Assembly (NCBI GenBank): GCA_019637075.1
Contig: JAHBWI010000006.1
Coordinates: forward strand, 1 to 64,000
DNA: 64,000 bases
DNA from: Nitrospiraceae bacterium
GTDB lineage: Bacteria > Nitrospirota > Nitrospiria > Nitrospirales > Nitrospiraceae
Direction: 5' to 3'
The translations under genes and the position numbers were made by a program. This document shows, in pieces, positions 36,710 through 45,973 of this stretch. Below the pieces are notes generated by a model. It made no database searches. It was not told the origin of the DNA and saw only the letters and a program-made list of their open reading frames with translations. Positions within the stretch are counted from its first letter, which is position 1. Each line of letters starts with the position of its first letter.

Positions 36710-37636
36710 TCACGGCTTCTTGTTGCCTGCGGATTTCCCGGCCCGTGGGTGCGCCCGATCGTAGACAGCCAACAGCTGGTCGGTAGCCAAATGGGTATAT
36801 TTCTGAGTCGTACTGAGCGACGCATGCCCCAACATCTCCTGAATGGCACGAAGATCGGCCCCTTCGTCGAGCAGATGGGTCGCAAAGGAATGCCGCAACG
36901 TATGCGGGCTGACGGCACCGCCCGCAAGCTGCTGCGAGTATCGCCCGACGATACGTGCGATACTTCTCGCCGTCAGCCGCCCCCCGCGCTGGTTTTGGAA
37001 AACCGGACGCTGCCCCTGCATGGGCCCTGAGGCTCGGCCGACCCCGGCCGAAGCCTGCGCATGGTACTCCGTGATCGCCGCTAGGGCAACGGATCCGATC
37101 GGCGCAATACGCTCTTTGTTTCCTTTACCGCGAAGACGAACGATGCCCTGGGTCCGGTCCAGATCCGCGACATTCATCCCCGCCAACTCACTCACGCGGG
37201 CGCCGGTGGAGTAGAGCGTCTCCAATACGGCTCGGTCACGCAGAAACTGCCCGGTGCCAGGCGAGGGGAATTCCATCAGAGCGGCGGCATCATCCTTCGT
37301 CAACACGCGGGGCAAGTGCTTGGGGAGCTTCGGTGCCCTCACGTCTTCCGCCGGATTATCCTTCGCCTCGCCGTTTCGGATCAGATAGCGATAGAAACTT
37401 CGGAGACAGGCGAGCTTTCTCGCCAAGGATGCCTTCTTCTCTCCTTGCCGGTCCAACGAAGCCAGAAACCCGCGCACCTGTTCGGGAACAATGGCCGCGG
37501 GGGAGACGGGTTTACGCCCCGCCTTCACGAACAGGTGGAACTGGTGGAGATCGGAACCGTAGGCACGGATGGTTTGCAGAGACGCACCCTGTTGCACTTC
37601 GAGGTAGCCTAAGAAAGCCCGGATTGCGCGATCCAT
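36710..37636 (-). CDS. xerC: Tyrosine recombinase XerC
   Basis: The 308-residue recombinase has a SAM-like N-terminal core-binding domain ([20 protein letters not shown]). The catalytic domain has the first Arg in [32 protein letters not shown] and [14 protein letters not shown] carry the His/Arg and nucleophile Tyr. It resolves chromosome dimers at dif. The start overlaps trmFO by 28 nt. Linkage to trmFO and hslVU marks it as the housekeeping recombinase and not a phage integrase. Confidence 0.94.
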   Translation of the reverse strand: MDRAIRAFLGYLEVQQGASLQTIRAYGSDLHQFHLFVKAGRKPVSPAAIVPEQVRGFLASLDRQGEKKASLARKLACLRSFYRYLIRNGEAKDNPAEDVRAPKLPKHLPRVLTKDDAAALMEFPSPGTGQFLRDRAVLETLYSTGARVSELAGMNVADLDRTQGIVRLRGKGNKERIAPIGSVALAAITEYHAQASAGVGRASGPMQGQRPVFQNQRGGRLTARSIARIVGRYSQQLAGGAVSPHTLRHSFATHLLDEGADLRAIQEMLGHASLSTTQKYTHLATDQLLAVYDRAHPRAGKSAGNKKP

Positions 37637-38925
37637 GCGTCGAAATCCTTGAGAGCCCGTTGCTGAATCAGTCGGCGCTTTTGTTCCTTATCACGCACCC
37701 TGTTTGGCAAAGGCGGAAACAATCCGAAGTTCGTATTCATCGGTTGAAAGTGCTTCGGGTCGCTTCCGGCAATGTGTCCGACAAGGCAACCATGCGCGCT
37801 GTTCGGCGGTGGGGTCACAAGAGGCAGCTCCTTGAGTCCCCTCGCGGCATTGATCCCGGCCAGCCCCCCCATGGCGGCCGATTCCGTGTACCCCTCGACC
37901 CCGACCAACTGCCCGGCAAAGAAAAGGCTGGTTCGCATTTTCGACTGCAGGGTATTGCGCAAGACCTGGGGGGAATTGATGAACGTGTTTCGGTGCAGAC
38001 TGCCGAACCGCAAGAACTCCGCCTGCTCGAGTCCAGGAATCATCCGAAAGACACGCTTCTGCTCCGGATAGGTCAGTTTGGTTTGGAAGCCGACCAGGTT
38101 ATAACAAGTGCCGTGCACGTTTTCTGTCCGCAACTGGACGACGGCGTAGGGCTGGGTTCCTGTGCGAGGGTCTTGCAAGCCAACCGGCTTCAGCGGGCCG
38201 AATTGCATAGTCTGACGTCCGCGCTCCGCCATCACTTCGATCGGGATGCAGCTCTCGAAATAGGGCACCTTTTCAAAATCTTTCGGCTGCACCTTCTCGG
38301 CCGCCATCATCGCATCGTAGAACGCATCGTACGCCGCCTGGTCCATCGGGCAGTTCAAATAGTCATCGCCGCCCTTGCCGTATCGCGACGCCCGAAATGC
38401 GACGGTCATATCGATCGAGTCGGCGTCCACGATCGGCGAGATGGCATCGAAGAAATACAGATGCTTTTCGTGGGTCAGGTCGGCAATGGCCTTGGACAAC
38501 TTGTCAGAGGTCAGAGGTCCGGTCGCGATGATGACCACCGCATCGTGAGGAATGTCCGTGACCTCCTCACGAAGGATCCGCACATTTGGGTGGCCTTCCA
38601 ACGCCTGAGTGATGGCCCTGGCAAATCGCTCACGATCCACGGCCAACGCAGAACCGGCAGGAACCCGAGCCTCCTCCGCGGAACGGATGATCAGGGAATT
38701 CAGCCGGCGCATTTCGTCTTTCAGGATTCCAGGCGCGCTGAACGAATCCGTCGACCCTAAGGAATTGGAACAGACCAACTCGGCCAAATCGCCGGTCTTA
38801 TGGGCCTTGGTGGCTTCCTTCGGTCGCATCTCATAGAGCGTGACCTTGGCCCCTCGGTTGGCAGCCTGCCAGGCTGCCTCGGACCCGGCCAAGCCGCCCC
38901 CAATGATTACAATATCTTCGCGCAT
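37609..38925 (-). CDS. trmFO: Folate/FAD-dependent tRNA (uracil-54) methyltransferase
   Basis: The 438-residue protein has the GidA-like FAD motif [36 protein letters not shown] and the ending [19 protein letters not shown] define TrmFO. It makes m5U54 in the T-loop of tRNA using methylenetetrahydrofolate. It is the first gene of the minus-strand run trmFO-xerC-hslV-hslU-argB. tRNA-Val is encoded about 225 bp upstream on the opposite strand. Confidence 0.95.
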   Translation of the reverse strand: MREDIVIIGGGLAGSEAAWQAANRGAKVTLYEMRPKEATKAHKTGDLAELVCSNSLGSTDSFSAPGILKDEMRRLNSLIIRSAEEARVPAGSALAVDRERFARAITQALEGHPNVRILREEVTDIPHDAVVIIATGPLTSDKLSKAIADLTHEKHLYFFDAISPIVDADSIDMTVAFRASRYGKGGDDYLNCPMDQAAYDAFYDAMMAAEKVQPKDFEKVPYFESCIPIEVMAERGRQTMQFGPLKPVGLQDPRTGTQPYAVVQLRTENVHGTCYNLVGFQTKLTYPEQKRVFRMIPGLEQAEFLRFGSLHRNTFINSPQVLRNTLQSKMRTSLFFAGQLVGVEGYTESAAMGGLAGINAARGLKELPLVTPPPNSAHGCLVGHIAGSDPKHFQPMNTNFGLFPPLPNRVRDKEQKRRLIQQRALKDFDAWIAQSGLS

Positions 38926-39066
38926 GAACTGATGACCTCAGGCAGGTGAAAAGACGCCCATTCTAGGAATCACGTTTTCTTGATGTCAAGGAATGCCGGC
39001 CGCACGATTCCTGTTGCCGCATCGCGCTTGCCCGATCCCCCGCTGACTGTCGTTGTAACAAAGATT

Positions 39067-39157
39067 CGCCGGCGTGGGCGATTGGGAAACGAGAGTCCTG
39101 CGCTCTTTGTTGAACAGGCTCAGTAGACCGTGTTAGACTCCGCCGGCGTGGGCGATT
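39067..39157 (+). repeat. 17-bp direct repeat including the tRNA-Val 5' end
   Basis: CGCCGGCGTGGGCGATT occurs at 39067-39083 and again at 39141-39157, where its last eight bases are the first bases of tRNA-Val. The first copy is not followed by a tRNA. It may be a relic of a partial tRNA duplication. Confidence 0.6.
39110..39139 (+). promoter_or_regulatory. Promoter of tRNA-Val
   Basis: TTGAAC (39110-39115), an 18-bp spacer and TAGACT (39134-39139). The start near 39146 is just before the mature tRNA. Confidence 0.6.
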
Positions 39158-39224
39158 AGCTCAGTGGGAGAGCGCTTCCTTCACACGGAAGAGGCCACAG
39201 GTTCGATACCTGTATCGCCCACCA
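39150..39224 (+). tRNA. tRNA-Val (CAC anticodon)
   Basis: The 75-nt gene has acceptor GGGCGAT pairing with ATCGCCC, and a D arm. The anticodon stem CTTCC/GGAAG carries loop TTCACAC, so the anticodon is CAC. The T arm CAGGTTCGATACCTG and encoded CCA complete it. It reads GUG valine codons. Confidence 0.95.
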
Positions 39225-39314
39225 TCCTTTCATCCCTTGCATTGAATCCCGCACCACCGCTCTAACCTATCGATTTTCCTAGGCGCCTCGAGCAGGCTCG
39301 GGGATTACGCTTCG

Positions 39315-39350
39315 GCTGGACAGAATCAGCCCCCTCGGCTAGACTTTTTT
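39315..39350 (+). terminator. Possible terminator after tRNA-Val
   Basis: GGCTG...CAGCC forms a short stem near 39315-39333. A T6 run follows (about 39344-39349). It is weak but the only candidate before the next gene at 39411. Confidence 0.3.
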
Positions 39351-39410
39351 CAACAGGCATAGCTGTTTCCAGCTTCCGATCTCCCGTCACGAGAGAAAGA
39401 GAGGGACTGT

Positions 39411-39740
39411 ATGCGCGGCACAATGGCAGCTCTCATGTTCGGTATTCTCCTCACCACTGGCTGCGCCAGCACCCAGCAGCCTGCGATGAATGACCAAAGC
39501 TACAATGCTCCGGTCAGCATCTACAGCGCGATGGACAGCACCTCCTTGGTCTATACGGACCCGGCAGCTGCCGCTCCGGTGGGTGACAACCCCTATCGGT
39601 GGATGGGATTCATCTTGCATCCTGTCGGGCAATTCTTCGACTACACCGTCAATCGTCCGCTGTATACCCTTTCATCGATCAACCCGCGGCTCTTCGGCTA
39701 CACGTCCGAAGACGCGATGGTCGATTCACAGCGCCGTTAG
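39411..39740 (+). CDS. Small lipoprotein, hypothetical
   Basis: The 109-residue protein has a signal peptide and lipobox LTTGC (Cys about residue 18), so it should be lipid-anchored. The mature part contains VGDNPYRWMGFILHPVGQFF and a Tyr-rich segment ending RLFGYTSEDAMV, which suggests an extended surface or periplasmic chain. I recognise no family. It lies downstream of tRNA-Val. Confidence 0.6.
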   Translation: MRGTMAALMFGILLTTGCASTQQPAMNDQSYNAPVSIYSAMDSTSLVYTDPAAAAPVGDNPYRWMGFILHPVGQFFDYTVNRPLYTLSSINPRLFGYTSEDAMVDSQRR

Positions 39741-39880
39741 AGTCGTCTGTGTCGCCCTGCCTCCGGGCCACCGGCAGGCGGGGCGGCTCCACCCCTCGCT
39801 CTCCTTCTGTTCCCAGTCCCCTACGTCTGATATATTCTCAGCAACGCAATTCCTGAACCGCACCAGGCAACCAACCCTGC

Positions 39881-41020
39881 ATGCATGGTCGACGCGCATT
39901 CCTCACTTTTGTGGCCGCCGGTTGGCTGATTGTCTCAGGATGCCAGACGCCGCCTGTCAAGCCACCGCTCCCCCCTTCAGAGTCCGACCTGGATCTTCTG
40001 AAGTCCACCAAGCTCTGTGACGCCAAGACCGCATTCCGCGCGGCACACTCCGGCATCATAGTAGAGACGCGACCCTGGGGAAGTGGCGAGGAACTCCGTA
40101 TTCCGGCAGACAACAGTGCCACAAAGGCGGATGAGTCCTATTTCTTCGATGAGGACGGGACCCTCGTCGGACTGTTGTTCGTGTATAAATCGGGGTTGGA
40201 TCTCGGCCCCTATAAGACGCTTCGTTACACGTTGTCGCGTCTCAAACCGGCACTTGAGTTCTATCTGACCGTGGCGCAGCTGGCGGATCGGCAAAACATG
40301 GAGGCCAGCACGCTCTACGAAACCGGGGACGAAAAGACCACCACGCGCTATCTGGTCTTGGGAGACCGGAGCCACCAACGCCTGCTGGAAGCCTCCTTTA
40401 CGATCGACCCCTATGTGAAATTGTTCTCCCCCTACCGGAAAGAATTCCTGGACCGGCTTCGCAATGTCGAGGGCCAGGCCGGCGGCCAACGGCTGGACAG
40501 CCAAGGGGCCGAGGACAAGGAGCCATTCCCTTCCCTGCAGCAGTTCGCACGAGGACAAGCAGCCCAACTGGCCTATTGCGGCGCCAAGAACGACAAGATT
40601 GCCCTGGATGCCTATCAGAAGGCCGAAGCCAGCGGATTTACCAACAAAGTCTGGCAGGCGGAACTGCGTCACCGGCTGGGTGTGTCGTGGGAGGCCGCCG
40701 GGAACCTGGAGAAGGCCAAATCTGAGATGCTCCAATCCCTGACCCTACGACCGAATACTCCGGAAGTCCTGAATAATCTTGGGACCGTATACGGAAAGCT
40801 GGGAGACAAGAAGAACGCCCTCGCATCCTTCGAGAAAGCCGTCACACTCCGTCCCAACTACGCCAGGGCTCGCTTCAATCTGGCGGAAGCCCTTGAGCGG
40901 GACAATCCTCGTCGTGCCATCACCGAATACGAGACCTACCTTGCCCTAGTCGAGGGCGACCCCGAGGAGGACGACCGGTCCGCCCTCGCCCAAGCGCGCG
41001 TCAAAGAGCTGAAGCGCTGA
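39881..41020 (+). CDS. TPR-containing lipoprotein
   Basis: The 379-residue protein has a lipobox VSGC (Cys at about residue 21). The N-terminal domain (about 30-200) of mixed strands contains YFFDEDGTLVGLLFVYKSG. C-terminal TPRs (about 245-375) include LTLRPNTPEVLNNLGTVYG and AVTLRPNYARARFNLAEAL. It is anchored in the membrane and presents TPRs for protein contacts in the periplasm. The partner is unknown. No clear Shine-Dalgarno precedes ATG 39881. Confidence 0.75.
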   Translation: MHGRRAFLTFVAAGWLIVSGCQTPPVKPPLPPSESDLDLLKSTKLCDAKTAFRAAHSGIIVETRPWGSGEELRIPADNSATKADESYFFDEDGTLVGLLFVYKSGLDLGPYKTLRYTLSRLKPALEFYLTVAQLADRQNMEASTLYETGDEKTTTRYLVLGDRSHQRLLEASFTIDPYVKLFSPYRKEFLDRLRNVEGQAGGQRLDSQGAEDKEPFPSLQQFARGQAAQLAYCGAKNDKIALDAYQKAEASGFTNKVWQAELRHRLGVSWEAAGNLEKAKSEMLQSLTLRPNTPEVLNNLGTVYGKLGDKKNALASFEKAVTLRPNYARARFNLAEALERDNPRRAITEYETYLALVEGDPEEDDRSALAQARVKELKR

Positions 41021-41140
41021 CAGCCGCACCCACACACACTACGTAGCGACTCCTTCGACATGTCGCCCCGCATCACCGCCTAGCGTTTCCTACGGTAGGT
41101 GCTACACTTACCAGTATTACAAGCAACCAGGGAGTGCAGA

Positions 41141-41902
41141 ATGTGCCACCACCGCTTGATCGCGTGGGCATGCTGGTTCAGCGTGATACTGTTTGCGTGG
41201 AGCGTCCAGGAGGTACGGGCGGAACGCGAATGGGAGTTTTCAATCGCCGGGTACGGCGGGAAAGCCTTCCACTCCAACGAAGACATGAAAATCAACTCCG
41301 GGGACAACGGCGATCCATTCCACGGAACGATTCATCGGGTGAATCTGAATGATTCGGGGGCATGGGGAGCCAAGATCTCGGCGTGGCACCTCCCCAAAAA
41401 GTACGATTGGCAGCCACAAGTTGGATTCGAATTGGACTATTCTCGATTCACTGCAGATCTGCACCCCCAAAGGGCCCCAGCCTCAGGCACCGTCAGCCAA
41501 CCGGGCTTTGAGCTGGCGGGTGTCATATTTACGTCCGGGCGTGACGTCAGCATCCAGAACCTGACCGTCAATATGCTCTTTCGATACGCCCTTGCGGCAA
41601 CCCCGCAACTCCCGCAGGGACGATTGTCGCCTTACATCGGCGGTGGCGTGGGGGTACAGCGGGCACACCTGACAGATCCGTCGTCGGGAGGATTTCAAGA
41701 GACCGACTATGCACCGGCCCTGCAGGGGATCGCAGGCGTGAAGTTCTTTCTCACGCGAAACCTTGCGTTGTTCACGGAATACAAACGCATCTGGTCACGG
41801 CACACATTTGACTATTCGCCGACGATCACTCCGCCGGGGTACAGCGAACGTTGGACCGTGTCGACGAACTTGATCAGCGCCGGCGCGGCGTTGCATTTCT
41901 GA
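41141..41902 (+). CDS. Outer-membrane beta-barrel protein (OmpA/OmpW-like)
   Basis: ATG 41141 follows CAGGGAG; the in-frame ATG at 41099 lacks a site. The 253-residue product has a signal peptide to about residue 27 (EVRA). Alternating amphipathic strands follow, including LSPYIGGGVGVQRAH and FLTRNLALFTEYKRIWS, and it ends in a terminal Phe (GAALHF). This is the C-terminal signature for Bam-dependent insertion. It is probably an eight-stranded barrel of unknown function. Confidence 0.8.
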   Translation: MCHHRLIAWACWFSVILFAWSVQEVRAEREWEFSIAGYGGKAFHSNEDMKINSGDNGDPFHGTIHRVNLNDSGAWGAKISAWHLPKKYDWQPQVGFELDYSRFTADLHPQRAPASGTVSQPGFELAGVIFTSGRDVSIQNLTVNMLFRYALAATPQLPQGRLSPYIGGGVGVQRAHLTDPSSGGFQETDYAPALQGIAGVKFFLTRNLALFTEYKRIWSRHTFDYSPTITPPGYSERWTVSTNLISAGAALHF

Positions 41903-41929
41903 GAAGGGGATGGGAGAGAGGGCCGCGCA

Positions 41930-42337
41930 CTACCGGCGAGATTTTTCTTCTTCTTCCTGGTTGGTCTTACAGTTGATGCAGAGGGTGGTGACCGGACGGG
42001 CTTTGAGCCGCTTATAGGGGATATCCCCTTCGCACCGCTCGCAAACCCCGTAGGTGTCGGTAGAGAGCCGGTTCAAGGCCTCGTCGATCTTCTTTAGGAG
42101 TTTTCGTTCGCGGTCGCGAATGCGGAAGGAGAAGTTTTGGTCAGCTTCCGCGGAAGCTTGGTCGCTGACGTCGGGAAAGCTTTCCATGCCCGACCGTTTG
42201 GTCAGGACACCTTCCACTTCCTGAATAATGGCTTGGCGTTGACGCTCCAAGTCCCGCTGAATATCGGGATACTTGACCCCGTTCGCCTTGCTACGCTTCG
42301 CACGAACCGGAGCGGCACGCTTTACTCGAGTCTTCAT
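41930..42337 (-). CDS. DksA/TraR-type C4 zinc finger protein
   Basis: The 135-residue protein has a basic N terminus and then a coiled-coil region (about 30-95). The C4 finger is CERC and CINC, at about residues 98-101 and 118-121, in YGVCERCEGDIPYKRLKARP. DksA-like proteins bind the RNA polymerase secondary channel with ppGpp. The coiled coil keeps acidic residues but has no clear DxxDxA tip, so its exact role is uncertain. It has its own promoter. Confidence 0.85.
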   Translation of the reverse strand: MKTRVKRAAPVRAKRSKANGVKYPDIQRDLERQRQAIIQEVEGVLTKRSGMESFPDVSDQASAEADQNFSFRIRDRERKLLKKIDEALNRLSTDTYGVCERCEGDIPYKRLKARPVTTLCINCKTNQEEEEKSRR

Positions 42338-42392
42338 CGGCTACTCGGTGATAATACGCCGGTATCGCTTCCAGACCCCGTCTAGCAGGTCG

Positions 42393-42422
42393 ACTATACC
42401 AGCCTCAAACAGTGAGGGTCAA
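42393..42422 (-). promoter_or_regulatory. Promoter of the DksA-type gene
   Basis: On the minus strand TTGACC (42422-42417) and TATAGT (42398-42393) are 18 bp apart, giving a leader of about 50 nt. Confidence 0.6.
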
Positions 42423-42473
42423 TCTGATCTGACTGGGCAAACGGCACCATCGCCATCCTCGGCCGGCCGCCTA

Positions 42474-43079
42474 TCACGAGAGTGCCCGTCTCCCCTCGAT
42501 AGACTTCATAAGTGTCACCTCGTCCGCGTACTCGATGTCCATACCGACCGGAATGCCATAGGCGATCCGCGAAACCAGCACATTGTATGGTTTGAGCAGT
42601 CGAGTCAGATAAATCGCGGTCGCCTCGCCTTCGATGGTGGGATTCGTTGCCACGATCACCTCGGTCACCTCGCCCGTCTTGACCCGCTCCAGCAATTCTT
42701 CTGCACGAATGTCCGACGGTCCGACTCCGTCGAGCGGAGACAGCGTCCCCAGCAGAACATGGTAGAGCCCACGGAAACCTCCGGCACGCTCGATGGCATA
42801 GAGCGTACTCGGCTCCTCGACGACCAAGATCTTACTCCGATCGCGTTTCGGATCTCGGCAAAACTCACACAGCTCGCCTTCCGCAATGTTCCGGCACTGA
42901 CGGCAAAAGGAAAGCCCATCTTTCACGGCATGGATCGCCTCCGCCAGCCTCAGGGCATCCTCACGTTCCGCCTTGAGGATATGAAATGCAATCCGCTGCG
43001 CGCTCTTCTGGCCGATCCCAGGAAGCCGAACCAATTCCCGCACAAGCTTCGGCAATAAACCCTGTTGGTCAACAGCCAT
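42474..43079 (-). CDS. recR: Recombination protein RecR
   Basis: The 201-residue protein has the helix-hairpin-helix LVRELVRLPGIGQKSAQRIAF and zinc finger CRQCRNIAEGELCEFC. The Toprim domain has ILVVEEPSTLYAIERAGGF, and ATNPTIEGEATAIYL follows. It loads RecA at gaps together with RecF/RecO. It is the last gene of dnaX-ybaB-recR, a widely conserved order. Confidence 0.96.
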   Translation of the reverse strand: MAVDQQGLLPKLVRELVRLPGIGQKSAQRIAFHILKAEREDALRLAEAIHAVKDGLSFCRQCRNIAEGELCEFCRDPKRDRSKILVVEEPSTLYAIERAGGFRGLYHVLLGTLSPLDGVGPSDIRAEELLERVKTGEVTEVIVATNPTIEGEATAIYLTRLLKPYNVLVSRIAYGIPVGMDIEYADEVTLMKSIEGRRALS

Positions 43080-43145
43080 AACGTTCCATCATTGGGACCT
43101 GGAGTCGCTCCTTCGGGTGCTGCCCTCGTATCCAAGAGGGATGCA

Positions 43146-43469
43146 CTAGAACAGGCCCGGAATCTTCATCCCCCCGGTGACCGATTTCATTTCCTCAGCC
43201 ATCATCTCGCGGGATTTCTTCAGCGCATCGTTTCCCGCAGCGACGACCAGGTCCTGCAGCATGTCGACATCGCCGGCCTTGACGACTTCCGGGTCGATTT
43301 TCACACTGACCAGATCCATGGCTCCGTTCACCGTCACCGTGACAATGCCGCCCCCCGCGGTGCCGGACACCGTTTTCGCCGCCGCCTGTTCCTGGATTTT
43401 GGCCATCTGTTCCTGCATGGCCTGGGCTTGCTTGAGAATATTGGACATGTTGCCGAACGGATTCTTCAT
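43146..43469 (-). CDS. ybaB: YbaB/EbfC nucleoid-associated protein
   Basis: The 107-residue protein starts NPFGNMSNILKQAQAMQEQM and contains GGGIVTVTVNGAMDLVSVKIDPEVV and VAAGNDALKKSREMM, all typical. It forms tweezer-shaped dimers that bind DNA. The ATG overlaps the dnaX stop by 4 nt (ATGA), so the two are translationally coupled. Confidence 0.94.
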   Translation of the reverse strand: MKNPFGNMSNILKQAQAMQEQMAKIQEQAAAKTVSGTAGGGIVTVTVNGAMDLVSVKIDPEVVKAGDVDMLQDLVVAAGNDALKKSREMMAEEMKSVTGGMKIPGLF

Positions 43470-45316
43470 TCCTGTACCTCCTGAGTCGGGAAGGTCGTTC
43501 GCACGTCGGCCAATTCCCCCCCGAACATTTCCAATGCTTGCTTCACGAGTGGGTGGGCCTTCGCCCGCTGAAACAGTACAAGGCGCTGCTCTTGCGCCTT
43601 CGCCTCGCGGATCTGCCTCATCGTTGGAGGGGCGCTCTTCTCATCCTCGGTCGCCTCGATCACGCGAACACGGATGGCCCGGCCATAAAGTCGTTCACCC
43701 AGCGCCGATAACGCATGCAGGTTGTCCGGCTTTTCCAACATCCCTCGCGCGACCATTGCCTGCTTGGGAAATGCCAGCGTCACCAACGTCCCTTCGATTC
43801 CGACCAACCGCCCCATTTCGAGGAATGGCGCGATATTCGGATGGTTGGCAGTGACCTCCTCTTGGAATCGCTCCCAATGCAACTCGACCGGATCAGGGGA
43901 GGTCGGTGCTGCCTCGGCATCCAACTGGACGGGAATAGGCGGAGCCGTCACGGAACCAACGATGTCATCGGACTTCGCCTGGGTAGGTTTGGGCGCGGCC
44001 TGAATGGGCTCGCGAGGCACCACTGGCTTCTGGACCAGGGGCCGATTCGGAGCCTCGGGTCGAGCGGAGCTGGGACTCTGCTTTGAAACGGGTGCACCCG
44101 TCGACTTGGGGTTCTGGGGCGTCAGCGGCGCTTTTGCAGTCGTTCCCTTGTCTGCCGCCGGCTGTTGGGCTGTCGTGCTTCTGTCCGCCGTGCTCGGGGC
44201 ACTGACCGCGTCGCGACTTCCCAACAATCGCGTTGCCCGGACCGAAGCGGATTCCAACACAAAGCGGGGATGGGCGCTGGACCGCAGACTATCCTCCGCA
44301 GCGGTAAACACACGAAAGAGTTCCTGAACCTGCTCAACGCTGCAACGCCGGGCATCGGCTGACAGTTGCGCCAAATCCTCATCTGTAGCCTCGATCAATC
44401 CACGCAAGTCCTGCTCGGAGGGGACGACCGAGGCGACCAACATATTGCGGATATACTCGACCAAGTCGGCGCAATAGGCGCGGAGATCGTGGCCCTGATC
44501 GAGTAATTCGGCAATGACCTGCAGCCCCTGACGGCTATCTTGCGCCATCACGGCCTCGATCATCGCCCTGACACGCTCCTGTGGCACCGCACCCAGCAAC
44601 GTTTCAAGATCCTGATGCCGGATGGTCGTACCGCCGAATGCGATCACCTGATCCAGCAGGCTGAGGGCGTCCCTCATGCTGCCTTCGCTTGCGCGGGCCA
44701 AGGCCATCAGGCTGCGATCTTCAATCGACAGACTGTCCAGCCCGGCGACATGCCGAAGCCGTTGGACGATCTCGGCTTTGGAGATCCGGCGAAAGTTATA
44801 GTGTTGGCAGCGGGACAGAATCGTCGCGGGAATCTTATGAATCTCGGTCGTGGCAAAAATGAACACGACATGGGGCGGCGGCTCCTCCAATGTCTTCAGC
44901 AGTGCATTGAAGGCCGAATTGGACAACATGTGCACTTCATCGATGATGTAGACACGGTAGTGCCCTCGAAACGGGGTGAACTTGACGTTCTCGCGAATCT
45001 CCCGCACATCGTCGACGCTGGTATTGGAAGCCCCGTCGATCTCGACTACATCGACGGAAGTGCCCTGAGTGATCTCAGCGCAGTTTGGACAGGTATTGCA
45101 GGGGGTCCCGGTCGGACCCTGTTCGCAGTTCAACGCCTTCGCCAGGATCCGAGCCATCGTCGTCTTGCCCACCCCCCGGGTGCCGGAGAAGAGAAAGGCA
45201 TGGGCGATACGCTGGCTGGTAATCGCATTCTGGAGGGTCTGCACCACATGCGCCTGCCCGACAACGTCATCGAAGGTGCCGGGCCGGTATTTGCGGGCGG
45301 AGACTTGGTAATCCAT
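43466..45316 (-). CDS. dnaX: DNA polymerase III subunits gamma/tau
   Basis: The start is ATG 45316, giving 616 aa (a GTG at 45334 would add six residues). The clamp-loader AAA+ domain has SGTRGVGKTTMARI and the zinc module CEQGPTGTPCNTCPNC. IIDEVHMLS and the SRC sensor are also present. A Pro/Ser/Thr-rich linker (about 385-480) and a C-terminal tau-like domain follow. I see no A-rich frameshift site that would make a separate gamma. ffs lies just upstream. Confidence 0.95.
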   Translation of the reverse strand: MDYQVSARKYRPGTFDDVVGQAHVVQTLQNAITSQRIAHAFLFSGTRGVGKTTMARILAKALNCEQGPTGTPCNTCPNCAEITQGTSVDVVEIDGASNTSVDDVREIRENVKFTPFRGHYRVYIIDEVHMLSNSAFNALLKTLEEPPPHVVFIFATTEIHKIPATILSRCQHYNFRRISKAEIVQRLRHVAGLDSLSIEDRSLMALARASEGSMRDALSLLDQVIAFGGTTIRHQDLETLLGAVPQERVRAMIEAVMAQDSRQGLQVIAELLDQGHDLRAYCADLVEYIRNMLVASVVPSEQDLRGLIEATDEDLAQLSADARRCSVEQVQELFRVFTAAEDSLRSSAHPRFVLESASVRATRLLGSRDAVSAPSTADRSTTAQQPAADKGTTAKAPLTPQNPKSTGAPVSKQSPSSARPEAPNRPLVQKPVVPREPIQAAPKPTQAKSDDIVGSVTAPPIPVQLDAEAAPTSPDPVELHWERFQEEVTANHPNIAPFLEMGRLVGIEGTLVTLAFPKQAMVARGMLEKPDNLHALSALGERLYGRAIRVRVIEATEDEKSAPPTMRQIREAKAQEQRLVLFQRAKAHPLVKQALEMFGGELADVRTTFPTQEVQE

Positions 45317-45334
45317 GCTGCGTCGACCGTCCAC

Positions 45335-45386
45335 CGTGAAGCGTAGCTTGTCGAAGAGTCGGGCGCTTCACGGATGACGCTTCACG
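45335..45386. repeat. Short CGTGAAGCG repeat cluster between ffs and dnaX
   Basis: CGTGAAGCG occurs at 45335-45343 and its complement CGCTTCACG at 45364-45372 and 45378-45386. Extended by a base, the first two can pair as a 10-bp hairpin in the dnaX leader. Confidence 0.5.
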
Positions 45387-45406
45387 AGAGCCATCATCTG
45401 AAAAGC

Positions 45407-45507
45407 GGGGCCAGGTGATCCTGCGGCACACAGAACGATCCGCTTACCGTTGCTTCCTTCCGGACCTGGCGGGGTTCACAGGGTTCTGTTGCACAGGGCC
45501 CGGCCCC
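45407..45507 (-). ncRNA. ffs: Signal recognition particle RNA (4.5S type)
   Basis: The minus strand reads GGGGCCGGGCCC... and ends ...CACCTGGCCCC, so the ends pair. In the middle GGTCCGGAAGGAAGCAACGG is the invariant SRP domain IV tetraloop/asymmetric loop bound by Ffh. The length of about 101 nt fits the bacterial small SRP RNA. The context, tRNA-Ser upstream and dnaX-ybaB-recR downstream, matches other bacteria. Confidence 0.95.
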
Positions 45508-45883
45508 TATGCTGCAAAAATCTCAAGGGGAAGGATACAAGGGCTCCGTCGCGCCGGACGTGGCTCCTTCTACCGTTCGCCTTACGGGAACTCGTTCACT
45601 TGAGGTAACTATGCGGTCTGAGCCGCCGATCATTCAAGGCCATCGTCTAGCGGGTCCGCCTGCCAGGAGCCCGACCGAGCACGGCTGTTTGGCGAGAGGG
45701 TGGGCATTCTCGAACTCGCACGAGCCACCAGCTCGCGCCCCCACTGAGGGGGCCAACCCCCTCGTATCTCTCCACACGGGGGAATGTTTCCCCCGCGGCC
45801 CCCTTGTTCGAATCCCTCGTGGGAGATTCAGGGCAACTGCCTGTTGGCTCAGGCTGCGCACGCCGGAACCAGTCGCGACATTT
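45508..45883. other. Gene-free, hairpin-rich interval between ffs and tRNA-Ser
   Basis: No convincing gene is seen. Besides the tRNA-like relic (45690-45773), a GGGGGAA/TTCCCCC-type hairpin lies near 45778-45795. A TTGTTCGAATCCC stretch near 45804-45816 resembles a T arm on the plus strand. Other open frames here are low-complexity. Confidence 0.5.
45690..45773 (-). pseudogene. Degenerate tRNA-Ser-like relic
   Basis: The minus strand begins GGAGAG and ends CCCACCCTCTCGCCA. The functional tRNA-Ser 110 bp away begins GGAGAGG and ends CCCACCCTCTCCGCCA. The T arm keeps GTTCGA but its stem no longer pairs, and no normal 7-nt anticodon loop is present. It is probably a decayed duplicate or recombination scar. 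Confidence 0.5.

Positions 45884-45973
<90 letters not shown>

Noticed and set aside
37609-37636. xerC as a phage integrase
   Set aside because: The conserved trmFO-xerC-hslV-hslU order and absence of phage genes indicate the housekeeping recombinase.
37333-38760. 475-codon plus-strand frame opposite xerC and trmFO
   Set aside because: Codon-pattern shadow of two well-identified minus-strand genes.
43466-45316. Programmed frameshift in dnaX
   Set aside because: I could not find an A-rich slippery run in the linker region. The single long product is simplest.
45690-45773. Possible selenocysteine tRNA
   Set aside because: There is no TCA anticodon in a 7-nt loop and no extended acceptor or D stem. 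The ends match tRNA-Ser.
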